Positions 49,801 to 58,560 of a stretch of DNA of 64,000 nucleotides are shown piece by piece. The stretch spans positions 26,618,828-26,682,827 of the forward strand of contig NC_091141.1 in assembly GCF_041381155.1 (NCBI RefSeq). The letters run 5' to 3'. Every line of letters begins with the position of its first letter. Within the stretch, counting starts at the first letter, position 1. The position numbers were made by a program, and so were the translations under genes. Below the pieces are notes generated by a model, which was not told the DNA's origin, searched no databases, and worked only from the letters and a program-made list of their open reading frames with translations. The DNA comes from Argopecten irradians. Taxonomy: Eukaryota; Mollusca; Bivalvia; Pectinida; Pectinidae.

Positions 49801-52800
49801 ACACAAACATCTATGTGTTCATCAATTTTGTTTACATCTTGCAGACGGCGTATAATATATTTGTTCAAAGTACTTCCAATTCGTGACAGAAAAATGAAAA
49901 ACGCCAACCTCAACAACTAAAACTGCCAGTATGGCTATACTAGCTTTATGGAATCCGTGCGCGAGGTCTTCTTCTATCGTGTGCGCGTGGTCGTGGTCGT
50001 CGTGGTGATCTGTACCGTTGCCATGGATTGTTAGCGCGTTGCTGGGAGTTCCGGTTCCTGATGCCCTCTTACGTCTTACCGACGTGGTGTTCTGGGATGT
50101 TGTAGTTGTGTCCATAAATGTAGTGTTGTACGATGTTGTAGTTGTTTCGGCAGAAATACCGTTTAATCCTGTAGTAGTCAGATTTCCGGGGTTATGGGTT
50201 GTTCCATGTTGATGGTGTGACCCTTGACCCCATTGGACGTCAGCATCTAATATGGCTCTATAAAGTTCTTTCACATCAGTGTTTTCCAAAGGAGCGAGAT
50301 AGTCTGGGTATATCTGTTTCATGTTGATAATAAAATTCAGCTCATTTTTCTCCGCTTTCTCTAGCACACCTGTAACGAATCGCTTGAATGAATTAACAAG
50401 CTTTCTACATAATGATTTGTAATTGCCAACTGGACCATTACACTATTTGTGGCTAGTTGGGACTACCTCGCAAAGTTGAGAATGCAAGGTCGCGAAATCA
50501 CCAGCTTTGAAATCTCGCGACCCCATGACCTCGTGTAATAAGTCAATTATTTTCATATGCGTAACGACGTCAATGGCTTATTACTACAGAGTTGCAAAGC
50601 ATTTATCAGAATATAAATACATGATATAAGGAAGAAAAATTATAACACATTTTTTAACCAAACTTTCTTTAATTCTTTTAATATTTTGTAGAGTCCGTCG
50701 CTGTATAAATTTTAAAATATGTTTATCCCTTAACATTATCTATTAATTCACGTATATAACTTTATTTCAAAAGTTTTTCGTAAATGGGCATTTTGATAAA
50801 TAATGAAAATCACCAGCGATGCTATTGGTATCACAATAAGAACAAATAGTATTTTAATATTCTACATTATTCCATCTACCACTTTCCACAGTTTATGATT
50901 ACAAAAACTGCCATTGCGCAGATAATAATGGCGAGATTGCTGTTAATGACATTCATGATGTGTTGTTAATAATAAATAAAATGTTGATACCTGAATTATT
51001 TTTTAACCTAAACGTGCGGTGCATTGAATTCAGAAACGCGATAAGGTTATTTTCAATTCCGTGACAACAGAAATAAATTCGTGGCTTTGACGTCATGTGG
51101 CTTAAATTTCAAAGTACAAAGTATGTGTGTTTTCAATCATTTTATTATAGAGGTTGGTCTATATAACCGTTGACACGTGATACCCGTAAAAATGTGTGAT
51201 GGTGAGACAGTAGGTCTTATAACGTAACCCTTTACAGCTGGCTATATATAGGACCACGTGCTATTGTCTGGGTATACCGTCAGGTTTATTATTCTGAGGG
51301 CTGTTTGGGTACATTTATAATGTATACAAAAACCAACTCAGGACGCATATATATTATAGACTTGCTACAAATATGCATACAATTGTATATGTAAACGGCT
51401 GGGGAATGTATTTCAATTTTTTTTTTTGTTATAACGAAAAAATATTATTATTTAAAAACCAAACATGATTCAATTTTGAGAAAACCGAGACTTTTTTATA
51501 ACCTACTAACACGCCTGCCCTGGCACGGGAGGTTGTTCACCTAATAATAAAGTGGACAAACTGCCTTACATCTGCAAGGGTACCAATCTATCCGTGGGTT
51601 CCATTTGTGGGTTCGTGCCAGTTGTACCGCCCAATGGAACGCGTTTGGATTTTTCTAATATGACGACACTCATATGAATGATACGCTTCGAATTCAAATT
51701 TTATGTCTATCTAACAACATTAGGGATATAAAAACAATACCTTAAGTTTCCAAAATGTATTTAAAAGCATGATAAATCAAATTTCAACGAGAATAAATCT
51801 ATTACGATGACAAATGAAAAACAACGTGTCCGCCATCTTGGATCCAAGTCAGGTTCGGTTCGACTGACACAGTGCGTTCGTTTACAGACACATCAGATTT
51901 GCACCGGTACAACTGCCACCAACCCACTAAAGGAACGCACGGAACGTTAATCGGGTGTATTTTAAACGGAAAGTTCATCATTTTCTATCGGCCCGCCGAT
52001 AAGGGTGTCATATTAATCATCTTTCACGGTCATCAGTGTAAAAACAAAAAGATCAAGTTCACGGAACCCAGACAATCATAATGAAGCTACGTATAGTCTT
52101 GTAAGAATGCCCTGTCTATATCTCACAGTCGTGTCCACTTATAATATGAACCAATAGTCGTATTCAATTATGTAGTATAAACGAGCTGATCTGACAAATC
52201 CAGGTGTTGTTCGAACGAAGTAAGTTCTCTGGGTTCCTGGAAATCATTTTTTCATTGATCGCCGCTAATGATTATTGATATGACACACTTACCGGAGAGG
52301 CTATACAAAATGGCGGACTATCACCTAAAATACAGCCGATGGGTGACTTAAATTATTGGTACCTTTGTTTCAGCGTGTCCATCACGGTATTCAACGTACC
52401 TGGTAAGTATCGAAAAAACCGTGACTTTCAAGAAGATATTTGTTTAATGTTTTATTTACATATTTATGGACATTATATGGCTTTGTTTAAATGCATGTCA
52501 ATCGTGTGGCTGGTCGAGAAAATGTTAACTTGTAAAGCATGGATAGCGAAATATAACCCAAGTGGATTTAATATATAAGCCTAACTTCTGACTGCATAGG
52601 TAACTTACCTTTAAGGATGTAGATGTCGAGAATTAGCTCCCCTAGTACTAGAATACAGTCCAGGATATTGAGAAAAACAATACAGAGTAAAACTTGTTTA
52701 CTGTGGAGGACTTGCTCTCCTTTCATCCGAACCCTATAAAAAGAAACAACAAAAAATGATTTAAAAAAAAAAACAAAAACAAAAAACTGAAAAATCAAAA

Positions 52801-53299
52801 CAAATAACAAATGAATAAAACAAAGTTATACAACAAACGAGTGTAAAGTTCAATGGTTTCAGCGTATATTCCCATTTAATTATATCCTTCTCCATGCAAA
52901 TGTCATCTGAATACACTGTACTATGGTGGAAATTGTCTGGGGTCAAACAGTCGCAATTTTAAAGGCAAAGATCAACTTGTTTTGTTATAAGTTGAAGTAA
53001 ACATTCGGGCCTAAAGCAAAAATGCAAATGTATATTTCTTTTTATCGATTTATTCTGGCCATTTAAATTTATAATAAGTTATTGTTTACGTACTTCCCAA
53101 TAGTTGATTTAGGTTTCCTGTTCTCCCTGCTGATGGCATGATCTAACTTTTCTTCAGTCTGGGCCAAAATGTTAGAATACGTTCTGGCAAAGGCTAGCCC
53201 GCCCTCAGCTAAGGCCTGAAAATATTCAAACCATTTCTTGTTCACGATGAGTTCTTCAGGGCGCCGTCCTTCGGTCATTATTCTTCTTATCAATAACAT
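46667..53299 (-). CDS. HVCN1-like: Voltage-gated proton channel (Hv1/HVCN1 family), eight coding exons
   Basis: The predicted product is a four-helix voltage-sensor protein that conducts protons across the plasma membrane. The CDS joins, in transcript order, 53299-53094, 52733-52609, 50369-49909, 49617-49564, 49109-48971, 48315-48200, 47566-47494 and 46860-46667. That is 1368 nt, or 455 residues plus TAA, and every splice phase matches. S1 is around residues 83-109, with D94 at the selectivity-filter aspartate (human D112) and E101 and D105 following. S2 is around 247-270, with H251 (human H140), E264 (E153) and K268 (K157). S3 holds D285 (D174) and D296 (D185). S4 holds H307 (H193), R322 (R208), R325 (R211) and N328 (N214). 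A charged, coiled-coil-like tail follows. The first S4 arginine position is V319. The S1-S2 loop is about 130 residues longer than in human Hv1. Human alignments are from memory. The start was chosen because an in-frame TGA precedes ATG 53299; Met8 at 53278 has a better start context. Confidence 0.9.
47110..47470. mobile_element. 350-bp dispersed element, copy 3 (last intron of Hv1-like gene)
   Basis: It starts with TTCATTTGGTGTTTTACCAC, has the mirrored AGAGTGGTATAAACAG arm, then 'CACCCTGAAGAACTCAACGT' and 'GTATCAGCGAATGAGAATAG'. The same order occurs at about 1168-1525 and 31481-31855. The copy ends about 25 bp from exon 7's donor. Confidence 0.6.
47494..47566 (-). CDS. Hv1-like gene, exon 7: C-terminal cytosolic segment
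   Basis: The acceptor TTTTCGTACAG| and donor CTTG|GTAAGTA are both good. The phase is 0 in and 1 out. The translation is NGLEIVKKLAVGAGLSEEDIDKRL, a charged amphipathic stretch that continues the tail. Confidence 0.85.
48200..48315 (-). CDS. Hv1-like gene, exon 6: S4 end and coiled-coil start
   Basis: The acceptor is TCTATTTTAG| and the donor is ACG|GTAAAG. Together with the single base left by exon 5 it opens with Ser329, where the family usually has Gly after the S4 Asn. It then runs into a charged helical segment (IDHEHFRMKLLYKQKKAV...KKAKAENKSLT). This corresponds to the C-terminal coiled coil that dimerises Hv1 in other animals. Confidence 0.88.
48716..48946. mobile_element. Mutator-like MITE copy inside an Hv1-like intron
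   Basis: This is a divergent copy of the long-TIR family described at 20639-20954. The left end is ATCCTCGATAGTTCAGGG and the right end is CCCTTGAAATATTG. The diagnostic interior 'TTTTTCTCCTGAACT' and 'CATAGTCCAGGGGG' are also present. It lies between coding exons 5 and 6. Confidence 0.6.
48971..49109 (-). CDS. Hv1-like gene, exon 5: S3 and S4 voltage sensor
   Basis: The acceptor is CTTGTTACAG| and the donor is AACA|GTAAGT (phase 1). The exon begins MFDGFVVIASFIVDIV, the S3 signature with both acidic residues. It continues through a short loop with His307 at the second zinc-site position. It ends with S4 reading ILAFLVPWRVIRVVN. The usual order is R-L-W-R-x-x-R-x-x-N; here the first R-L pair is V-P (V319, P320; GTG codon at 48999-49001). 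The second and third arginines and the Asn are present. Confidence 0.92.
49130..49225. repeat. Bivalve-type repeat fragment
   Basis: TTTAACGTCTTATTAACAGC, TGGCGAAGGAAAGCCGGAGT and ACCCGGATAAAAACCATCG. It lies in the intron between exons 4 and 5 of the proton channel gene, directly beside exon 5's acceptor. Confidence 0.55.
49564..49617 (-). CDS. Hv1-like gene, exon 4: end of S2 (54-nt micro-exon)
   Basis: The acceptor TTTTCTTTCAG| and donor TTAGAG|GTGAGTA are both strong. The exon is 18 codons in phase 0 and has no ATG, so it is easily missed. It reads TFLKVFFLGKELLERKLE, which lines up without gaps with the S2-S3 segment of Hv1 channels, including the conserved Lys of S2 and the basic turn leading into S3. 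Confidence 0.9.
49909..50369 (-). CDS. Hv1-like gene, exon 3: long S1-S2 loop and first half of S2
   Basis: The acceptor is TTCGTTACAG|. The donor GAG|GTTGGC is weak in the +3 to +6 positions but gives the right phase and the right family sequence on both sides. The exon encodes residues 111-264. The loop has NxT sequons at N173, N192, N204 and N228, a Thr/Asn-rich stretch, RRKR at 209-212 followed by Ala-Ser, and a His/Asp cluster at 232-240. After the loop, GFHKASIAILAVLVVE is the start of S2, with H251 at the zinc-binding position and E264 at the conserved S2 glutamate. Confidence 0.88.
50370..52608 (-). other. Large intron of the Hv1-like gene (S1/S2-loop intron)
   Basis: This is 2.2 kb of AT-rich intronic DNA between exons 2 and 3. 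I see no coding exon with family similarity in it. Short open frames (for example near 51872 and 52339) have no recognisable content. Confidence 0.7.
52609..52733 (-). CDS. Hv1-like gene, exon 2: S1 helix with selectivity-filter Asp
   Basis: The acceptor is TTTTTATAG| and the donor is AAAG|GTAAGTT (phase 1). The translation contains LDCILVLGELILD, which matches the Hv1 S1 signature: the Asp needed for proton selectivity, then Glu and Asp at +7 and +11. A basic pre-S1 segment (VRMKGEQVLHSKQ) precedes it, as is usual at the cytosolic face. Confidence 0.92.
53094..53299 (-). CDS. Hv1-like gene, coding exon 1 (cytosolic N-terminus)
   Basis: This exon encodes residues 1-68 plus two bases of codon 69. 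It is hydrophilic and partly helical (residues around YFQALAEGGLAFARTY). The donor reads GGGAA|GTACGT and leaves phase 2, which the next exon completes. A TGA lies immediately in frame upstream of ATG 53299, so no further coding exon can be joined in this frame through the AG at about 53312. The sequence upstream is probably 5' UTR. The N-terminus of the family is poorly conserved, so this exon rests on phase, splice sites and openness. Confidence 0.7.
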
Positions 53300-53494
53300 T
53301 CATATCCGATAATCCTCTAGATATTTGTTAAATAAACTACATATATATCATAAACATTAAGATCCTTTATTTCGGTCAATAATTGATAAATAGTAAAAAA
53401 AAAATCGGTTCACATGTAGTAATAATAGTGTTATTCGAAGTGTATATGGATAAAGTGATTATATATTTTATCGATAAAGTTGAAAGTAAGGAAG

Positions 53495-54479
53495 TACAGG
53501 GTGTCCCATAAATTATGTTACTCTTTCAAAGTTCAATATTTTCTTTCATACAGCATGTAAAGCACCAGGATTTCATATCCAAAAAGCCTGCAATCATACA
53601 TTTCATATTTTGATTAACAAGCAGCTGAACAAACAAATCTAGGTAATCTTAGCAACGATTTTCACAAAAAGACATATTTTTGAAAAATGAGGTCAAAAAG
53701 ACGTTATCCTTGATATTTGAATTACCTTTGAACAGTAGCATTAAAGATTTGTTCTCATTTTATAATGCCTAATTAATGCATTGGACAATATTTTCTGGTG
53801 TTGGTGATTATTTTCTGTGCTTCTGGCAATACTCACACAGAAAAGATTTGAGTTGTTAAGAACTGTGGCATTACATGACCAATAAGACTGTTTTACAAAG
53901 TATTAAACAATTTACAATGCCTGTTTAGTACATCACATGATAATTACTAGAAATGCGATTGGATAACAGCCATGGTCTATTTTGCGACAGTTCCCTGTCC
54001 TTCTTGACTACGGGAGACTATACCTGACTACAGGAACTATACCAAAGTATAGTCCCCCGGGAATGAGCACGCGACCAAATACATGACGTCATAATGAATG
54101 TCATGTGACGTACTAAATCTATTATGGCCCTTTCCCTCGGGAACAGTTCTCCTATAGTGTTGTCTGGCGAGGTATAAGTCCCCGAGTCTTCGACTCGGGG
54201 ACTATACCTCGCCAGACAACACTATAGGAGAACAGTTCCCTCTTAAAAGGGCCATAATAGAATAGTAATGTCCTCTTGACGTGCCAATATCTTAAAAGTG
54301 ATGACGTCATTATGACGTCAGTGGTTTTCAGCAGAATCTCAAATTATTATTTTATATCATGCATACAATAAAACGTTTAATTGCATGTTTTCATATACCA
54401 AAATGTCTTTTTTGTTGCTCATCTATGTCATAAGTAATAACATTTTGAAAGTGTAACCTGATTTATGGGACACCCTGTA
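53495..54479. mobile_element. Mariner/Tc1-like element, non-autonomous, TA-flanked
   Basis: The left end TACAGGGTGTCCCATAAAT and the right end ATTTATGGGACACCCTGTA are inverted repeats. They extend about 38 bp with few mismatches (…GTTACTCTTTCAAA versus TTTGAAAGTGTAAC…). Both ends sit at TA, consistent with TA target-site duplication. CAGGGTGTCCC ends are typical of mariner-type elements. No transposase frame is present in the 985 bp. It lies just upstream of the first coding exon of the proton channel, in what may be the 5' intron, and contains a large hairpin at 54117-54263. Confidence 0.75.
54117..54263. repeat. Long hairpin nested in the mariner-like element
   Basis: The inner arms 54146-54188 and 54192-54233 are 42-43 bp and identical except for one extra A, with a 3-base loop. 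The outer arms extend through GAACAGTT/AACAGTTCCC to TCTATTATGGCCC/GGGCCATAATAGA. It looks like a foldback element inserted in the mariner copy or a late arm duplication. Confidence 0.8.
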
Positions 54480-54786
54480 AATTGTATAATGTTATCCTAT
54501 TTGTACATGTTTATTACTAATGTAAGAAGAAAACGCGTGATAACGAAAAGTTAGAATAAACGATATCCGGGGCATACTGTATAATGAAAAAAAATGAGTA
54601 TAGAATAGTGTTACATGGTATATTAGGGTTATTAAAGATTAAATGTTTGCGGGGAATGTTTATATTGATGACTATTTATTATTGATTTTTGAACTGATAT
54701 TTGGTATGTATACATAACACAATTGGGTTTATACACAAGTTTGGTATATTGACCAATCCCTTTATGTGTATTTTTAAGCTCACCTT

Positions 54787-54852
54787 CAATCCCCTCTCTG
54801 GTCGCTTTCTTTTCCAAAACATGATTGATTTGCTCTTCTGCTTGGATGCTTT
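54787..54852 (-). other. Candidate non-coding or alternative first exon upstream of Hv1-like gene
   Basis: A stretch bounded by GTTAAAG| and a strong donor, TTGAAG|GTGAGC, is open in two frames. One of these frames reads EEQINHVLEKKATREG, resembling the EEKLDHAISRENRKP segment in coding exon 1. Neither frame can be joined in frame to exon 1, because stops precede its ATG. It would therefore be 5' UTR, an alternative N-terminus using an exon I cannot see, or chance. Confidence 0.25.
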
Positions 54853-55009
54853 AACACCAAAACAAAATAAGACATTCATTAGAATTGAACTTGTTCAAAT
54901 GCTACTTAAAATCAACAGTTTTACGCAATTTCCAATATTTCTCTGTCGTGAACTCAAAACCGTAATGGCATTTGTATAAAAACAAATGTATAATATTATA
55001 TAAGAAAAG

Positions 55010-55345
55010 CACTTCATACTTTCAAAACTAAACCAAACAGACACATACTTCGTGTTCAAAAACGAGACCAAACAGTCACTCAATTCTTAAATAGTTCTGA
55101 AATCACAGCAGTCAAACATCACATTCTGAAATAGACGCAACAGTCACACTTCGTAGTTCTGGAAAAGAGACAATCTTCACACTTTTTATTTCCAAAATTA
55201 GATACAACCATCACACTTCACAATTCTGAATTATGAACAAAGCGTCACACTTCCAATTCTAAATTAGACGCAACCGTCACACATCGCAATTCCGAAATTA
55301 AGCACTTAGCAATTTTGGAATTAGAAACAGCCGTCACACTTTGAA
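55010..55345. repeat. Degenerate tandem repeat, about 35-45 bp period
   Basis: Repeated modules read like CAATTCTGAAATTAGACACAA and CCGTCACACTTCG with many substitutions and indels, about eight copies. No coding frame is evident. Confidence 0.5.
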
Positions 55346-55547
55346 GTGTGAACATACACAAGAGTTATACGCTCCATAGGCCTGCGGTCATAATCATTCG
55401 ACAAATATTTTGGAAATTCGAAATCAGACTACACCCTTCTTCGATCGGAATTGAGGTCCAACTTTTACACGTGCGTATTTTTACGGTAAGTTATTACTGC
55501 CAAGTGTTTATTTTGTAGCAAGGCGTCAAAACAACTTAGTGTGGTCT

Positions 55548-55740
55548 AATTACCTGGTCCAAATGTATATGTATGACCAACTGTCATTCCCACAGATTTC
55601 GTATAAAATCTCGTATAATTAAGAAACCTTAGCACGCTTGCAAAAACAAAACTCCGGCTGGGGCACTCTTTTTCTTTGTGATGAGGTTTTGTGGAGGTTT
55701 TTAGCTTTGTTTTTATAGTGGGTATTTTCCTGCCGGACAT
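55548..55740 (-). other. Candidate upstream exon with ATG and donor
   Basis: An open frame begins ATGTCCGGC (MSGRKIPTIKTK) on the minus strand. It runs about 64 codons to GGACCAG|GTAATTA, a plausible donor. The sequence is basic and matches no family I recognise. It could be a first exon of a transcript running toward the proton channel gene, or chance. Confidence 0.18.
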
Positions 55741-56423
55741 ATCTGATTAACATTGTAGATTACTTGGGGTAAAATCAGCACTTATGTATTCGTTACATTG
55801 TTTGGGCCAGATTGTCTGTTCTGTAGATGTTGTCAGTTACTTAACACGACATAACGAGCTAGGATTCCGTCATGTGATCAAATGTGTGCCCCCGGGGACG
55901 TAATGCTTTACTCATTCACAACGATTCACTTTCACCTATTACGAAGTTATTACCTATGTGAGAACAGAGGCAATGTCCAGACATAATTACGGCACTACTT
56001 GACCCGCTTTCAAAACAAGCCTGTTAAGAATATCGCGGAATTCCATTTAATTTCTTCATTGGATAATGCGATCAATTCATCACTGTAGAACTTGTCCGTC
56101 GTCTCACGTAGTCCGAATTATTGCGTTGCTTTATCGTCGTTGTCATTGTCGTTCTATCAGACTTTTAAACTTGCCTTCAGCGCATTAAAGGCCTTCGTCT
56201 GTATATAAAAAGACGATAGAATGTTAGGATACTTCAATACTAGTGACTTCTTCACTCATAGTCTTGTTTTACAGAAATTCAGGTTTCTGAAAACTCTCCG
56301 TTGCATTGCGGATATCAATTATATGAGAGGTACAAACAGGATCGTCTTAGTTGTTCAGTATGTAGGACGGGATCAAACTTTTATGGGTTGAGGGCCGGTT
56401 TTGTTGGTTGATATTTTTTTCTT

Positions 56424-56448
56424 GGGGGGGGGGGGGGGGGGGCCCCCC
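56424..56448. repeat. G19-C6 homopolymer tract
   Basis: Nineteen G are followed directly by six C. A C14 tract also occurs at 60183-60196. Such tracts are slippage-prone, and the length may be a sequencing estimate. Confidence 0.9.
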
Positions 56449-57563
56449 GCACTATCTTACAATTATGAAAACACGTCGTGTCAAGACTGATATAGTTAAT
56501 GCTTTGAAATCTGAAAGCACCAAGCTGGTATTTGTACTTTTATCATGTCCCTGCACATGTATTCATTGAGTATTAATGTAACCGTTATATCAAACATGCT
56601 GAAAGCGGCAGAGTTCGCGAAGAGAGACTAATCGTAGCTCCTTCGGAACTTGGTAAAATTGTGAAATCACTGATTTGACCGTTAAATTTCAGTCTATGTA
56701 ATGTAGAACATTTACATTTTTACCATAGCTTGCTTTGTAGATAGGTAACATAATAAGTCTCACTGAATTGTTCCTTTCATATAAAATAAATAGAAAATAC
56801 GACTAATATATAAATAGTACTAAAATGGAGTAAATTTATATACCCTCAAGTCTAAACTCATTATTTAAAGCTATTTTTACGAACACTATAGGACAATAAT
56901 ACTCGTTTATTGCTCCAGGTACGGTTTTATATTTAGGCACACTACGGTATCTACTTAATGGAAAAACATCCATACTCGTAATTCTCAGTCGGGCCCATTT
57001 AGAAGGGGCTCCCATTAAAAATCAGCCAATAAGGTTTTATGTACTACCCTAGGCAAAGGCCACCTAGTTCACATGTACAATATGTCGGATTAGTGCCATT
57101 ATTTGTCACGATTACTGTAAAGTTTGTATTTAACATTTTACTTCGCAACTGGAGGGTAATATTTACGAAATGAGATATATCAGATGGGCGAATTTTAGCA
57201 GTTTTAGCGCAAAATCAAAAGAATATACACGAAATTACTTTTTACGTAATTGTGAAACCGAAATGTAACATGGAACAACAAGAAATGACGGTATGGCGTC
57301 AAAAATCTAGTTTTCTTAAATGATTTTTTCCTTATATCTACAGTATCAGGTGGTCACATATTTGAAACATGTGAGTCATGCCAGTTCGTTTAGTATTTAA
57401 TATTCCATATTTCGCGAAGTGTCACCAGTATCTTTCGACGCGTCCTTATGCATACACTAAATGTACTGACAGTTGATCGGTGTTTTTTTCTATGGGTTCT
57501 CCAGCTTTTCTTCTCCATCAAAACTTGGCGTGTCTTTAAATGACCCTAGTAGTTAGTAAAATG

Positions 57564-57920
57564 TTAAAGATGCTCCACCGCCGACAGAGCATAAACGATA
57601 CTAATCATTTGAAAAATGATTGGGGTTTAATCATGTATATATATATATGTCTAATTAACACCAAAAAAAAAAAGATTATAAAATTATTTATTTTGCTTTT
57701 GGTGCGTAATCAGTACTTCCTTCCATATATGACAGAGTACAACGGAATTTTTTCGGGATGTAAGTAATTATTTTGAACATTTTTTATAAGAAACTCAAAC
57801 TTGTCAAAGGTGGTAATGGTGTAAAGTAAATAACTTTTGTAACGTAAGAAAAATACTTATTCGTCTGCTTCTATTTTTGATAGAGAAAAATAATATTTGT
57901 CAGCAGCGCAGCATCTTTAA
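57564..57920. mobile_element. TTAA-flanked MITE, copy 3, inverted (357 bp)
   Basis: TTAA|AGATGCTCCACCGCCGACA opens the element and GCAGCATCT|TTAA closes it. The interior is the reverse complement of copies 1 and 2 (for example AACTCAAACTTGTCAAAGG, ACTTTTGTAACGTAAG). Confidence 0.82.
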
Positions 57921-58271
57921 GCTTTACACAAGAAATCTAGAACAGAGGAGTAAATTGCGTAAATGATATCAAACTCAATGACCTGTGACCATGTTTGACT
58001 AATCAACAACACGCATCTCGCCGTTTGCCTTATTGAAGTTAAAATGGCGGACGATGTCAATATCTGAATATGGTGACATCTCCATCTGTTCAATAAACAG
58101 AATTATTCTAAAATAAAAAAAAAAACTGATAAGATATTAAGCGATCAGTTTATAAGCATGGTAAACTATAAAATCTATCAATTTGACAATAATTTTATAA
58201 CGATATTGGTGATAAAATGTATTACATGCAGGTTCCAGATACCAAAGAAATACGTTCAGACTTACTAACTA

Positions 58272-58560
58272 ATAATTAAATTTTGCTTGTTACGAACATT
58301 TTCATTGGATTAAAATGTTACTTTATCTGCCCATTAAGGAAAAAATAGCGTCGCCGTTTGTAACGTTGCTTCTGATTGGCTCAGATGATGGCGTAATGAT
58401 TTCATAGACAAAAGAGTCCCAAAATGAATTTTGAATATTGAAGAGATTATCTTTAATAAATTGAATTATAATTCGCGGTTATTTAGAGTACACTCATTTT
58501 TTGTGTTATATCTCCATAAAATAAAAAATATATTCAAGTTAATCCTTAAAGATAGCAAAG
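58272..58560. mobile_element. Hairpin-bearing element, copy lacking one arm
   Basis: It is collinear with 61843-62208 from ATTTTCATTGGATTAAAA to GTTAATCCTTAAAGA. The left hairpin arm and most of the loop are missing: sequence passes from ATTGAATTATAATTCGCGGT straight into the right arm. Confidence 0.7.

Noticed and set aside
49822..49908. Read-through of exon 3 (VGVFHFSVTNWKYFEQ...) as a real C-terminus
   Set aside because: The family match stops at Glu264 and resumes exactly in the 54-nt exon with correct phase, so this is intron.
52339..52578. 79-codon plus-strand frame MGDLNYWYLCFSV...
   Set aside because: Lies within the large channel intron on the other strand, with no domain, repeats or conserved pattern.
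48971..52733. Fragment of a four-domain Na+/Ca2+ channel or voltage-sensing phosphatase
   Set aside because: The S1 Asp in LDCILVLGELILD, the histidines at both zinc positions, the Asn after the third S4 Arg, and the coiled-coil tail without pore or phosphatase domain point to Hv1.
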